Source of the DNA: Pyronema omphalodes
Taxonomy: Eukaryota > Ascomycota > Pezizomycetes > Pezizales > Pyronemataceae
Reading direction: 5' to 3'
Assembly: GCA_024516155.1 (NCBI GenBank)
Contig: JAJJXM010000028.1
Location: forward strand, 372,001-436,000
Length of the DNA stretch: 64,000 nucleotides
Shown: piece after piece, positions 36,501 through 49,400 of the stretch
Position numbering within the stretch: position 1 is the first letter of the stretch
Layout: each line of letters starts with the position of its first letter
The notes under the pieces: generated by a model
Databases searched by the model: none
The model's input: only the letters and a program-made list of their open reading frames with translations
What the model was told of the DNA's origin: nothing
Translations under genes and position numbers: made by a program

Positions 36501-39500
36501 GTTACAAGGTTTTTTTCCCAGATTCCATAAAATACCGGCAAGAATAGTGCAATGTTATTGTCGTACGATTGTCATACAGTTTACCTCAGTCCGAGAATTC
36601 CATCATGCTTTCTCCCTCCTTGTGTTATGATCATCGTGATCCTCACCCCCCCTCCCCCCACATACACGGCACCGGTGAGTTGGATTCATGGAAGTTAACT
36701 TGGTTGGGTAAGTGCATTTTCCTAGCCAACGTGAACAGTAACGTAGCACGATTTGAATTCGGGAACATACATGGGGGATGATGGGAATGGACAGGCATCT
36801 GACTGTGCTGCGGTTTCTTCGTTTGCAAAATACAACTTTGAATTTTATTGTACGCCATAAACTGCCGAAACTAAGCTTACTGCACTGTGATATGCGTAAG
36901 GTAGAGTAGGACTGTCGGCGGCGTTAACTACTGTCGGGATTTCTCCCACGTATATACTAGCGTTGCTTTAGTTCGCTCGCATGACTTCGACATGATATCT
37001 CTGGCGAATTTTTGCGGCGGCCCGGTGGCCGTGGATTGATTTTTTGTTCTCCGATTTCTCCGTTTTTTTTTTCCAAAATTATTACAATCGAGGAATAAAA
37101 AAAACACGGTAGGCTTTACGTATACAGCACAAAAAATGTACCGCGGAGTAGCCTCAAATGGATAGAAGGAAGAAATAACCATATTGTCGGGTGAACTACA
37201 TGTATGTTAGATCCCGCTGATACGCGCCACCGGGCCCGGCTGTTTACATCACATACATAGCCCTGGCTCGGAACCTCTTGCATTTTTCTCATGCACAGTG
37301 TTATTTTGTCCACACATACCAGTAATCGAATGAGTGTTTTTGCTTTCATATCTGAATTGAGGAACGTTCTTCGAATCCTTCGATGGTAGAACAGAACGCA
37401 CTTTACAATGATCTACAAGTTTAATATGGAGGATTTCTTTTTGTACCTTGCAGCTGAAGCTAGGCTACATAGCTAGTCAAATCCGCGTGTGGTTACGATC
37501 CTGCGGAGCTACCGTTCGTAGCGCCGGAAACGGAAATTAGGGTAGACGTCGCAGACATCGCCGAAGCATTGGCTGGGCATCACTGGACCGGCGCGGAGCG
37601 AGGAGCGGGCGGGCTTGTTGGACTTGGTGTAGAGGGTAGATCAAGCGCCGGATAATACTGGAAGAGACAGACTATTTTTTTATGGCCCGAGACGGGATGA
37701 TACCTACCTAAAAGGTATCTAGAATATTTGGAATAGATCTTTAACTAATGAGCAGATATCGGCAAGATCGATTACAAATTACACCGAGTGATCACGAGTC
37801 TCAATACTTTACCAGCCGTTATGATAATTTCACCGGCTGTTGGTTGGTAAAAGATGGCCTGGTTCCAATTCGCTAAAATAATATCCCCCTATTGTGACGA
37901 CAAGTTCAAGGCCGCATGTTGACAGCCGACTTTGTGTTCATTGTGCCTCACTCCGCATCACCTCCCGATGCAACCCTAGGCTCAGGGACAAACCTGCGAC
38001 GTTTGAAGTCTCGACTGCGCCCGAGTCTTCTCAGACTTGAGCCTGTAATTAGAAGTCATCCTCAGGGGATTTTATCTTGCCGGAATAATTATTACCCAAT
38101 CTTTATTCAGTATTTTATGACCATTCCGGCGTGGTGATTCACAAATTTACGTTTTAGACTATTGTAGTTTTTGCTGCTAGCGGAATATTTGTGAAGCTAG
38201 AAAATCATCGTTCGATTTTCAGACTCGCCGGAAACATCTGAACCGATAATGAACAGCCGAGACTATTCTTCTCATCAAAAAAGCCACAACAACCGAAATA
38301 GATTTCCTTGTGAAGGCCGAGCTCTTTTTTCGTACCGCTAACGACTATTTTCTTTTCCTTATCCTGGGTCCTTGACCACGTGCTAGCGCCCGCCGGCCCC
38401 GGTAAGGCTGGTGGCTAGAGCGACTAGAAAACCTCCTCCGAACGGCGGGATTCGGGCAGACAGCCGCCATGAGAACTAGTCATACACAAGAGCAAAGGAT
38501 CTTCCCGCGACGGAGGCTAAAGTAATCGGGCCAGTGGTTGCCCGTTTTATAAGGATGATTTTTAAGCTTCTTTTGATTAATATTACAACCGTTGTATTTT
38601 ATATTTTGTCGGGAGTAATTACGAAGGTCCCGGACGGGCATGACGCAATTTAATAGCTATACACTAACCATTACTTCTGTTTCGCATGTGAAGTTCGGAT
38701 TTCCTACAAATAATTCCTAGGGCATTTTTGGCTGCGTAATATCATCCTGCCATATTCAGGTACACGCCGGTTCTTCTCGTCTTTCCCTAGGAGTCCTCCG
38801 AAATACAGCTCCCAAATCAGCTATAGTTTCTAACCATCTTTCCAGCTATTCTAGGACAGTCCAAGGGGTTTTTTTTATCGAAATTCCGGAAACCAAAAGA
38901 ACGCGCTTTTTTAGTCCGGATCCTCCGTTTCGATGACATGGAAATCTGATCTTAGCCGAAACGACCATGAACCTTCCAACGGAGCATTTCGCCAATTTCG
39001 CTTAGTTTGTTTAGTTTCCATTAGTATCGTCTTTCTTAGCTCAGAATGCCCGTACGGCGAACGAATTCCCGATAATTCAGTATCGGAAAGTTTCTCATAA
39101 GATGATTACTTTAAGCATCGGAATGTTTCCCAAGCTATCGAGTGCAGAGATGTGACTAGCATTACGTTGATGCGTGGCTATGTCATGATATCTGCAGTGC
39201 ATCTGATTCCCTACCGACGTTTCGGCTCTGAGGAAGCGACTGCTGCGACCTGTGGATATCACCATCATGAGCCATATCGTGACGAATTATTATTCACGGG
39301 TCAACAGTTTTTTCCCCATGAGACGCGGAAAATCCTCCAAGCGGGATTTAAATTTCATAAATTTCCCTCCCACAAGCAGAAGAAGTTGCCGAAAGCTCTC
39401 GTGATGGATGATCCGAGTACGTTGTGAGTCGAATCCAGCATTCCCACATCCCCACTACATCCCCGCACTGCAGGTAGAACGCGGAGTCCACTGTTCAGAT

Positions 39501-41672
39501 GGGGTTTTCACGTCAAAGAATTGTGCTGGCGAGTTATCATCGACCACAAAACAACAACGCGACCTGATCAAGTCTCACATCATTTCCCCCTCTTCAACGC
39601 ATATTCCAATATCTCAATTCTCGAATTCATGAACGTTGGTCGTTCACGTTTACCCTAACCCCGTCAATAACGCCGCGCATCACGTCACCGCAAAAAGCAA
39701 ACACGCGGGAGAAAAAATAGAGTGGTTCCAAATTGTGTTCAGAATCTCTAGCGAATAATTAACGAGTTGAGGGAACGTCGCGAGATAAAATTTTCTGCAA
39801 GACATCTGTAGCAAATTGTAGAACATCGCGAGATTGGTGCTGATGAAAATTTACTGCATAACATCCATGAGAAAAGAAGAGGGGCAATGACGTCGATGGA
39901 CGGCCCACGAATCTTTGAGGTGTAAAGACACGAAAAAAGATGACGCTGTACTGCACTGCGAAAAGACGTGTACAAAACATTTTTTATGCTGCTGTGAGAG
40001 AGTATGTATCCGATAGGAAATGTATAACGATTGAATAATATTCTGCGTTTTCACGGACATCGGAACACGGAATATTGTGATGGGGTCCTTGGGGGGAATC
40101 AAATTATGATTCATCAGCCATGAAATGGAGACTCTTTGAGGTGAAGGCAGACAAAAATGCGAGCAATGCTCTGAAATGCAAGCAATGCAAGTCCCTGCAG
40201 GTATGCATGCCACAAACCAACCCACGATTCGTCGGTTGCGCAGCCTTGACATGTGCGAGATTATCATGTCTGCGCACTAGAAGACGCAGATGTCTAAGAC
40301 AAAATGGAAATCAGGCAATTCGATTGACCCCCAAATGATCCAGATTTCCAAGGCCCACCACAGCAGCTTGTGGGATATCCATCGACGAGGTCAAGAGGCG
40401 TAAATAGTATCGAACTAACCATTTTGTTCCCGGGGCATCATGGGTAAAGCTGGGCGAAGCACAGGTGCATCATGCTGGCAATCATTGACGCCCGTGAAAT
40501 CCGAAGTGAACACCTCCTCCTTTCCAGCCCAACAACCACAACACCTCCTTCACAAACGGTACGGAACGGATTATGAATGAACAACCCTCGACAACACATC
40601 GATGCCTGGACCAAAAAACATGCCTTATCATGAGGAATGATTGTGACTATCTGCAACTCCCGTTTCTGCAACAATCGATGGTCAACATCCGGGAAAAACC
40701 ATCCGGGTGTACCCTGGGTATTATCCCAGCATCCCTCCCATCCCTCCACCTCCCGAGCTCCAGGGCTTCGAAACTCCGGGCTTTCATGGCCCTTGTCACC
40801 CCATCACGAATTCCCCCCCACCCACTTTGTAGTGTCTTCATTTTCGTAGCTGGAACCACCAAAATGCACTGAGAAAGAAAAAGCAAAACCTCAGACTCAC
40901 AGCGGGTTCCTGAAGGCTGACGCACCTAAAACCTTCAAATCAAATCAGCGAAGTGTTTTACACAAGCGAATGTACTATTAGAGCCATAGTCAAAAGTAAA
41001 AGTAAAATGAATGTAAAATCGAGGAGAATATATTCAATCCAGCCATTCACGAATCACGAGTAAAAATAACCCCAAAATGAAACAAATAAACAACCCAGCT
41101 AAAAAATAAAGGACATTGAAACAATCCCAAAACATGAAACATAAATACACAAAAACCCCCACCACCCGCAAATCCGGAATCTTCAAGACTCAGTTTTTTT
41201 TCTTCCGCCTGCATAACCATACAAAAATAAGACAAAAATTCATATCCATATAAAAAATAGACCTAATACCTAGAGAAAAAATTGGACCAATAAAAAAACC
41301 CCCCATGCAAAGACTCTCCAACCAGATATCCAATATAGACATAATAACCATAAAGCTATACCCAGAGTCACCTCCCAATACCCCCATACTTGCGTGATCT
41401 CCTGATCTCCACTGCAAATGCCCCTCTCTGCCTGTTCCCGCATCAACCACCCGTCTCCTCATGACCAGACCCTCGGCAAGCCGCCTTTGAAAAACTTTAC
41501 CCCTCAACAGAGGCCCATCCTATCAACGTCGTTCCCTATCCGAATCTTTCCTATCTCTCGACCCCTGAACGTTCCTCGAAAGTCAACCTGCAACCTGAAA
41601 TCCCCCCCCCCCCCCCCCCCCAAGCCCCCTCCACCCACCCCCGCCCCCATCCAAACTTCGTAATCATCTAAC
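33527..41672. other. Gene-poor 8.1 kb stretch
   Basis: I find no ORF with a recognisable domain or convincing exon chain. Local features are a GC-richer island at about 38380-38470, short imperfect repeats around cgcgaga and aaaattt/ctgca/acatc at 39775-39870, a C-rich patch (36640-36660) and a 20-C run (41602-41621) just below the homeobox gene stop. The lower end (about 40900-41672) is probably the 3' UTR or flank of that gene. Decayed transposon DNA is possible but not demonstrated. Confidence 0.35.
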
Positions 41673-43492
41673 CTAACCCCCCTCAACCCTCGCAACACCA
41701 GCTATACTAGGTGGCGGGTGTGAACTACTCCGTTTCCGTTGATGTCCCACCTCCCGTCCATAAGCTCCCCTATCTCTCCATGCCCCAAAAGTAGTCGTAT
41801 CGGCCGGCGCACTCATCTGCGGGATTGGATACTCCTGCTGAAAACCTGCGGTGTGAGGTGTCAAAGGGGGATGTTGCGATGTGCTGTATTTGAACTCTGA
41901 TAGTGTTAGAGGTGGGGGAACAGGAGGATATGATGCCCTGTGGTTGATGTGTGTAGTGTGTGGTGTATGATGAGGAGAGTTGTGGTGAGGAGATGGGTAC
42001 GGTTGGAATGGTGCGGTTACTATTGTCGTTTTGTTAGAGATTGGAGGATAATGATGAGGAGGAAGGAATCGCAGTACCTGGTGAATAACCCGAGGCCTGC
42101 TCCGGTGGTACGCTACGAGGTGGCTCGTTTGCGCTGCCGAAAAGTCCATATCCTGTGGAGTGTTGTTGGTATTCTTCGTGGCCACCATATCGATCCTCTT
42201 GTAACTGCAAACGCGGGACTGAACCAGAGTTGCGGTAATCCGTTTGTGTGTGAGATCGAGAAAATGGATTGTTACGTTGATGCTGAGATGTGGCCATGTA
42301 GCTGGCCATATATCCATTTCGATCGGTGGATGTTGATACCGGTGATAGCTCTGAGTTTGAGGTTTGGCCTGTGAGGGAAAATCCGTAGGAAGGAGTTGTG
42401 GGGGAGACATTGACGCTGCTTCCATTTCCTAGGCCTACTCCCACATCATGGCGACGGATATGGTAATCAGTAGGAGAGGGGATTGGGGTGCCGAGAACTC
42501 CACGGGGGTATTGCAATGTCTGGAGAATCGGGAATTCTTCGGGCAAAGCACGCGATTTCATCATTCGCTCACGGTCATCGGAAGACATACGCTTCAGCTT
42601 TGCACGGCTATGAAGATTATCGTTAGCTTATTGTGCTTTAGATCTGCATGATAGAGTTTGAGTTAATGTGTTGGGACGTTGCATGTGTCGTCGAGTGGGG
42701 GCCGTTTATCGGGAGCTAGCTAGGCAAGGCCGTATTCTAGCTCCCGAGAAAGGATCCACTTGCTCCACAGATCAAGATAAAATCCACATCGATGATGACA
42801 GGAGCCGAAGAAACTGAAAACTAGATGATAAAAAAAACTCACCGGTTCTGAAACCAAACTTGCACCTGTCTAGGTGATAACCCAGGAATTTCCCGAGCAA
42901 GTCTCTCCCGATGTGCAGCATCAGGATGAGCCTGTCTGGCGAATTCACTCATCAAAAATCTTGTCTGATTGTGTGTTAACCTATTTGAAATGGTTAGCTT
43001 GTGCTTGATTCAATCAAGACGCCCCTGGATAGAGATGCCCTTGCTTTCTGAGGAGAAGATGTGAAGATATTTTTCACACTTTCAAGGGGATCTTTTGTTT
43101 CTCCTTGAGGAATAGCCCCATCCCCACCTCAGTGCAATTCGAATCTGGCTTCTATCTCGAGAACACAGAAAAAAAGTGATTAAAGTCGAGACTTACCTAA
43201 ACCTCTTCATTTTTCTCTTTTCTTGCCTTCTCTCGGATATGGTCATCTGGTGTCCATCCGTGGCGCCCATATCCACACTTCTTCGGTGCTGCTCACTCTG
43301 TGCCGAAATAGGACTGTCCATCATTGATCCGGAGCTACCCTGGGAATGAGGAGATCCAACTTCATGTTGTTGCTGCCAGTCGTCGTGTTCTGATGCTCCT
43401 GCGGATCCCATGCTGTGAGGAGGTGGGGTATGGCTGTGAGGATAGTTGTCGTAACGAGGCTCGGTGAAGTGGGGTTCGGCAAAGTCGGCCAT
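41673..43492 (-). CDS. HTF1: HTF1/HOY1-type homeodomain transcription factor, about 436 aa
   Basis: Model: complement of join 41673..42019, 42078..42607, 42843..42980, 43197..43492; phases 2, 2 and 1 all match. The homeodomain spans three exons (about residues 94-155): KRKMKRFRLTHNQTRFLMSE, then AAHRERLAREIPGLSPRQVQ, then VWFQNRRAKLKRM. It is followed by MSSDDRERMMKSRALPEEF, the extended tail typical of Pezizomycotina HTF1/MoHOX2 proteins. The rest is Pro/His/Ser-rich and disordered. Family knowledge: orthologues control conidiophore or phialide development, and the related Hoy1 controls hyphal growth. The start at 43492 is the first in-frame ATG of MADFAEPHFTEP. The frame stays open for about 40 further upstream codons with no ATG, so an upstream coding exon may exist. 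Confidence 0.85.
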
Positions 43493-46400
43493 ATTGTGGA
43501 GTGACGGGAGGTTGAATGAGTCTTGTTGGTGATGTGGCAAAGGTTGATTCTCCCGGTTACTGGCGTATAGGCCAAGGCCCAAGGGAGACTGGAGTAGTGC
43601 AGGCACCGTGGTGGTGATAATAGAGATGGAAATGGTTGGTGTTGAAGGATGGAGCGAATGCTAATTAATATGAAGATGCAGGGTGGTTGTAATATCGTAG
43701 CCGAGAGAGGATGGGAGGGTATTATCGCACCACTAGATAGGATGCTATGGAGATTGATTGAGGTGCTGTGTCTTGGGGCCCTGACTTGATATAAGGTGCG
43801 GGTATGTGGTTGTATATGTTGTAGTTGTGGTAGGGTGTAGCCGATTATTGGTCACTAGTCAAGTCCCTCGTTGAGTCCGTTCCCGGTACTGCTGGATGTC
43901 GATTGTAGTTATGTACGAAACCACACCGGGTTCCTTGGGAAATAATCCCTCTGGTGTCTGTCTTATCCTAGAGTATTGTTGCACCGTGTGTACTACTGCA
44001 GCTCGATTGCAGCGGAAGACAATTTTTCTGTCCGTGGAAATCCTAAGAGTAGTTGGTAGTTGCCTATAATCTGATCTGCAGGCTTAGGACCGGCGGTGGA
44101 GGGGTACCCGTTGCTGTTACGGCAGCGTGGCAAAAACCGGTTATATATAAAATTGCTGGTTGCTTGAGGCCAGTGTTGTAAATCTTGGATGCTGGGTGTG
44201 TGATTTTTGAAGCCAGGGTTGATTAAAAGAGTGAAGAACCTAAAGCTAGCTAGAGCTAATAGATCTATCGTAATTGCTTCTTGCTAAATTCTCCGAAGAG
44301 ATCTGGGGTCCGAAGAAAAGGAATATGAATATTCGTCAAAAAAAAGAGCGACAGTTCGAAATTCGTGATCCAGCACAAGCTACAAAGAGAGACAGACGAT
44401 AGTGAATGGTACACACTTCGAGGATGGAGATTAAGGTATATATGATGATAAAACGCCTGGTGGGCGTCCCGTGTCGGGGTTCTAGAAAGGTACAATCTAG
44501 GGGTTGGAGATGGGGCCTGCAAGGGAGTGATTTGTTTTAAACAGGCGATATTTTGGTAGCCGAGTTTACTAGTCTCTTGTGGCTGGATCAAAGGGCGAGG
44601 ACAATGGGGGCCCGAAGAATTATCTGTTTAGCGAAGGAAGGCTGCGAAGAACTTTGATGGTGTTGGATGGGATGAGAACGAGATGGATACTAGAACGAAA
44701 CAATTGGTGGTACTGGAATGTCAATAGATACCGCGGTACGTCTCCACTAGCTGCTCGGGAGCCAGTGTCAGGAATAGCTAGGGGGAGAAGGGGGATGATC
44801 AAGTGTAGGAGTTGCTTTGGCGTTGGGCTTGTGTGGGAGTGGCTAGCTAGTTCGTACTCTTATTTTTTGGCGGCGAGGGACGTCAGTTTCGGTGTGCTTG
44901 GTGTTTGAGTGTTCCGTAATTTTCTTATGCCCATAGAAAATCAAAAGAAAACCATAAACAATTGATAAAAGCCCCAGGAAGACCTTTTTTTGTGGGGAGC
45001 GTTCAACAGGTAGTGCTCGAAGGTCAATGAAAAAGATAAATTGTGGGGAAAACAGCGCAGCAGATAAAAACAGCTCTACATAGTGCTCGAAAAATCAAAA
45101 ATAACGGCCCAATCGGCAGCAATCACAAGTTACTCAGTGCAGTTCCTAGTCCGCACAGAACTCCTCTACCTTCAAATAATCCTATACAGGACCATGACAG
45201 TCTGACTTACTGACCCAGTTCGGCACGGCCCAGAAAAGGCACTTTTTTGTCGTGCCTAGTGTACTGCACTGCATGCATGGACAATCCGCAGCTCACCCCA
45301 GCAAGCAGCACAACCGGTTAGTACAGTCAAAGCAAGCTGCAGCATCACCAGCTTGATCAGTCCAAACAAAATAGCACTTCAACCCGAAGGTCAGAACCCA
45401 TTTGATTTTCTTCAATTTCCCTTGATCTCTCTTGCAGTAGGTTTCCTTCGGCTACGACTATCCGTGGAGGACACTCCACACAAACAATTGCACACCGTAC
45501 GTGTAAGTTATAATGTTTCGGTGTACACTTACGGCTCACTGACGGGTAAAGATACGGATTAATCGGACGTGGGGAAATAGGAGTGAGGACCGGGAAGCGT
45601 TTCAGGTTTATCACACGACGTTTGCACATAGTTACGCCAGACTTCTCCAAGCTCGGTCGTATCTGATGCCGGGGGTGGCGCAACGGTGATGGTTGAAGCA
45701 TCAGAAGCACCATCACCTACGAGATTTGTTGTACCTATCTCCATGGCAGTAGCTATCGCCATGGCATCCGCAGCCTTCGGAAAGCTCGGATTTAGGGCTG
45801 ACGGCCGGCGAAAACGACTTCACTGGATAGATCTCGTTGTCGTGCATCTGGATAGGGGAAGAAGCTCTGTCGTTCCAATTGGCGATTAAAATGAATGCTG
45901 TGCAGACGGATGATGTGACTTCAGTGTTGTTTTTTTTTCGTTGCGATGATGCATGTTTGCTGTCGTACCCCGGGATTATTGAGGATCGGCGATACCAAGG
46001 AGCTTTCTTCTTTGTGGTTTTGTTTTCTCAGATGATTGTAATGCTGATAATGATGGTTGACCTGGCCAAATTCTGCCTGCCTCTGCCTTCTGTGAACTGC
46101 ATGCGCCTGCAGAGCAAATTCGAACGTGTGGAGATAGACGACCGGCGCCGAGGGATGTGACTGAACAGCTCACAGACAGCCCATGAGACCTGTGAAGAAG
46201 CCCGTACATTGGCATGAGGGGAAGTGCAAAAGAGTTTCTCCGCAATTGTATACGGATATCCGTCGTGTCCAGAACGTGCAAAAAATAGCTGCTTCCAGGA
46301 GTAATTTTCTCGATCAATCCAAAAAAACGTCGTAGTGGCTTTCGAGGGTTCACCCAGGATCGACCAAGGGTCCACCGAGGGGTCTCACTTCTCACAAATT

Positions 46401-49400
46401 TGGCAGTTTCTCAAAGTGGTATCCGCTCTCCTGACGAGTACGACCGGCTAGAAATTCGATGATGACTGCTCAGTCAGTAGATAGCTCGCGTAGCTTAGGG
46501 ACCACTGCAACAGCGCGCGTCTGCCCTATAGACTAGTGGTCAATCGCCCGGTTTGTCCTAACCCTAGAAGGTAGGTGTTAACCTCCTTCCACATCCTCCA
46601 CTCCCTCCCCCTCCATGCTTGTCATGCCCGCCTCCACCCTCATGCCATGGTTGACGCCGCGGCGTAGCAAAGTCTGTGCGCAGTGAAGCGCCGCAGCGAC
46701 GCCAAAACTTCCGACATCCTCCTCTTGGCACGGACTTTGTTTTCAGGATCCCTCGTCCTTCAGCATCCAGGGTAACCTAGGCTTAACAGGACCGATGAAT
46801 CCTGGGTCATCAGCGGCTCCAGAGGTAGAGGTGTCGCCCGCTGCAAGCAAGGCGTATTACACAAAGCCCCGGGAAATTATCAGGGTGGTCGTAGTCACGC
46901 CGTGTTTCACGGGAGGCTTGCGGAGTTCACAAGGGTCTTGAGGGCCGCGGAATCTCAAGGCCGACGTATAGACGGTGGGTACGGGCTCCCAGGGCTGTAT
47001 CAGGGCTCTCAGGTCGGAGTGGTGCGATGATTCGTGGTGGCGGAGGTTGTGTGTGGTGATGATCACTTTGGTGGTGGTTCAAGGCGGCAGAAGAATCGGT
47101 AGGCCGAGGACTTGACTCCGAGTTCTGGATTCGGTTCTGAATTCGTCATCTCGTTACGCCACGAACGTTGATGTGATGCCAATTCCACGACGAAACATGT
47201 TCAATCACAATTCTAGATCAACGGATATTGCTCATAAAAAGTAAACACAAACCGTCACGCGACACCTCGTCTAATAGAATAATAATCAACGCGGAGAATA
47301 AATCTTTGTCTGATCATAACAATCACGTCTAGCTGCCTCTAGTTTACCGGCGTACCGCTGTACATTATCGCTAGAGTTGAGGCCATCTAAAAACTTCGTC
47401 ACGTTCAGTACGTCTTTGCGACGGCCGATTGAATTCATCACAAGTTGGGTAATAGCCAGAGAATCACCAGAGAATAGAGCAAGGTTAGTGACGGCAGCCC
47501 CACTTCTTGACATTGTAAAAAGTCCCATGATGTTTACCATACATCCGAGCCACTCGCAATTCAAACCGGCAAGGAGTTTATCTTGTGGGCCCCACATAGC
47601 AGCCTGTAATCAACAGTACTTTTCTGAAGCTTCTAAGCCCTGTAAATTCTTAATCACAGCCGTAGAAAACTGGTGCGATAGAAGCCGTAGGATGTGGTTC
47701 GCAAATCCCACCCGAAATTTCAGACATCATGCAATTAATCATTAATCTATCTCTATATCTTGCTATCTACAAAAATGCCTTAAAAAGACGATAGATGTAT
47801 ATGATCCTTCTTTATGAAAATCATCCAAAGTTTCGAAGCCACACAGACCGCGGATTACTGGGTACATGTCAAGGGGAATATGGGCTGGTGTTATGCCCTT
47901 CGGGGTACCAAGGAACTCAGGGACTGCGCAACCACTCGGACAAAACCACCCCCCGGGCCCGCTATGCACCCCCAGGCGTGCGACATTCGGCATTTCGCAA
48001 TACGTATTCGCGTTGAATGATAGTAACGGTTGGTTTTGCGTCAACATCCGGTAAATTGGCGGGGGATAGGGAAGTTTAAACCGGGATTCCTTGGAGGTGA
48101 AAAAGATGTCCGGGGTAGAGAGGCATCATGGGGGAACCCGGCTAAAGAACCTAAGGAAATCAGTACACTATTATCTCGGCGTGTTAGAGCTGTTTAATGG
48201 GCCGCCTCAAAGACGCGCGCTTCATGAATCCGAAGCTACTTCGCTACAGAATAACTACCGACAGTAAGTAGTATTCTTTTAATCTTTAGATTGGCAGGCC
48301 ATATTCAATGTGGCGTTGTATACGCCGTAAAGTGCTCGTGAAGAAGGGAAACAATCTTTCATCAATCAAGCTTTCGGCGCCCATAGTAATTCGTACAGCC
48401 TTCGCTAGCTATATTCAATAGATTGAATCTAGATAGTAATCTTTTCATTCAGATCTTGCCCAACGTTTCCTATCCGAATACTCTAAGGTGATTAATAGCT
48501 AAGCAAAGAAGATCTCCACCAGTGGGGCTGTGTGTAACTTTCCGGAGGTGGGGGTAAGATAGAGTAGTCTGAGACACTCGCCTTACTGGGTGCTAGGCAA
48601 AGCTTGCTAAATCTGGACCGACCGGAGACCACTAGACTATGTGAGCTAATTGACTAGCTTCTAGAAGCCTTCCTATTTTGTCCACCGAGAATAAAAGGTG
48701 CGACACTAAGACGGAGTTATTGCCGGTATTTCCTGCGCCGGAGATCCTGCGCTATTCCGTAGTTGGCCATAAAAGCAGGAAGCCCATACAAGAAAATAAA
48801 AATGAAAATAGCGGCAAAATAATATCACCATGAACAAGAAATCAGAAATCAGAAATAATAATCGGAATTCAAAAAAAATAAAATAAAATAAAATAAACCC
48901 CTCCCGCAACGCCCGAAACAGAAAACTGGCCCGAAGTACTCTGTACACCGCCCATGAACTTCTGTCGGAGGTAGGCAGCGTAAAGGATATTCGGCGTAAT
49001 GCCCGGATGAATACAATACGAAAACAAACTTAATGTACTTCCTGCTACTGCCTGTTCACCTACTGCCGCTTGGGTCACTTACCTGGTGATGCCATTTTTA
49101 TCCCATGGGCCATAATCAGCAACCAGCTGCGCTTACTCGGAATCCGGAGCAGGCCATCCTGCGGTTCATACTGCGGTTAATCCTCGGAGGACACTTTAAG
49201 TTACACAATTTTCTTTTCACTTATTTTATCGGATCTCGGCGATGAGGGCTTTCGGACTTCTATGCCTAGGGCATCGAGAAGGATTCAGGATTATGACTTT
49301 TGTCAAGGTAGTCCATGGTTGAAGAAAGCAGTGAGTATTGGCGAGTAACCGGGAGAAAGGAATGAATTGTTTGCGGTTCACTGCAATATTCAAGGGATAT

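Noticed and set aside
45559..46395. ORFs on the minus strand with protein-like stretches
   Set aside because: No convincing splice chain or recognisable domain; overlapping frames cannot both be real.
48560..48655. tRNA-like sequence (minus strand AGCTCACATAGTCTAGTGG, an A-box match)
   Set aside because: No B box (GGTTCRANNCC) at a suitable distance and no closing acceptor stem.
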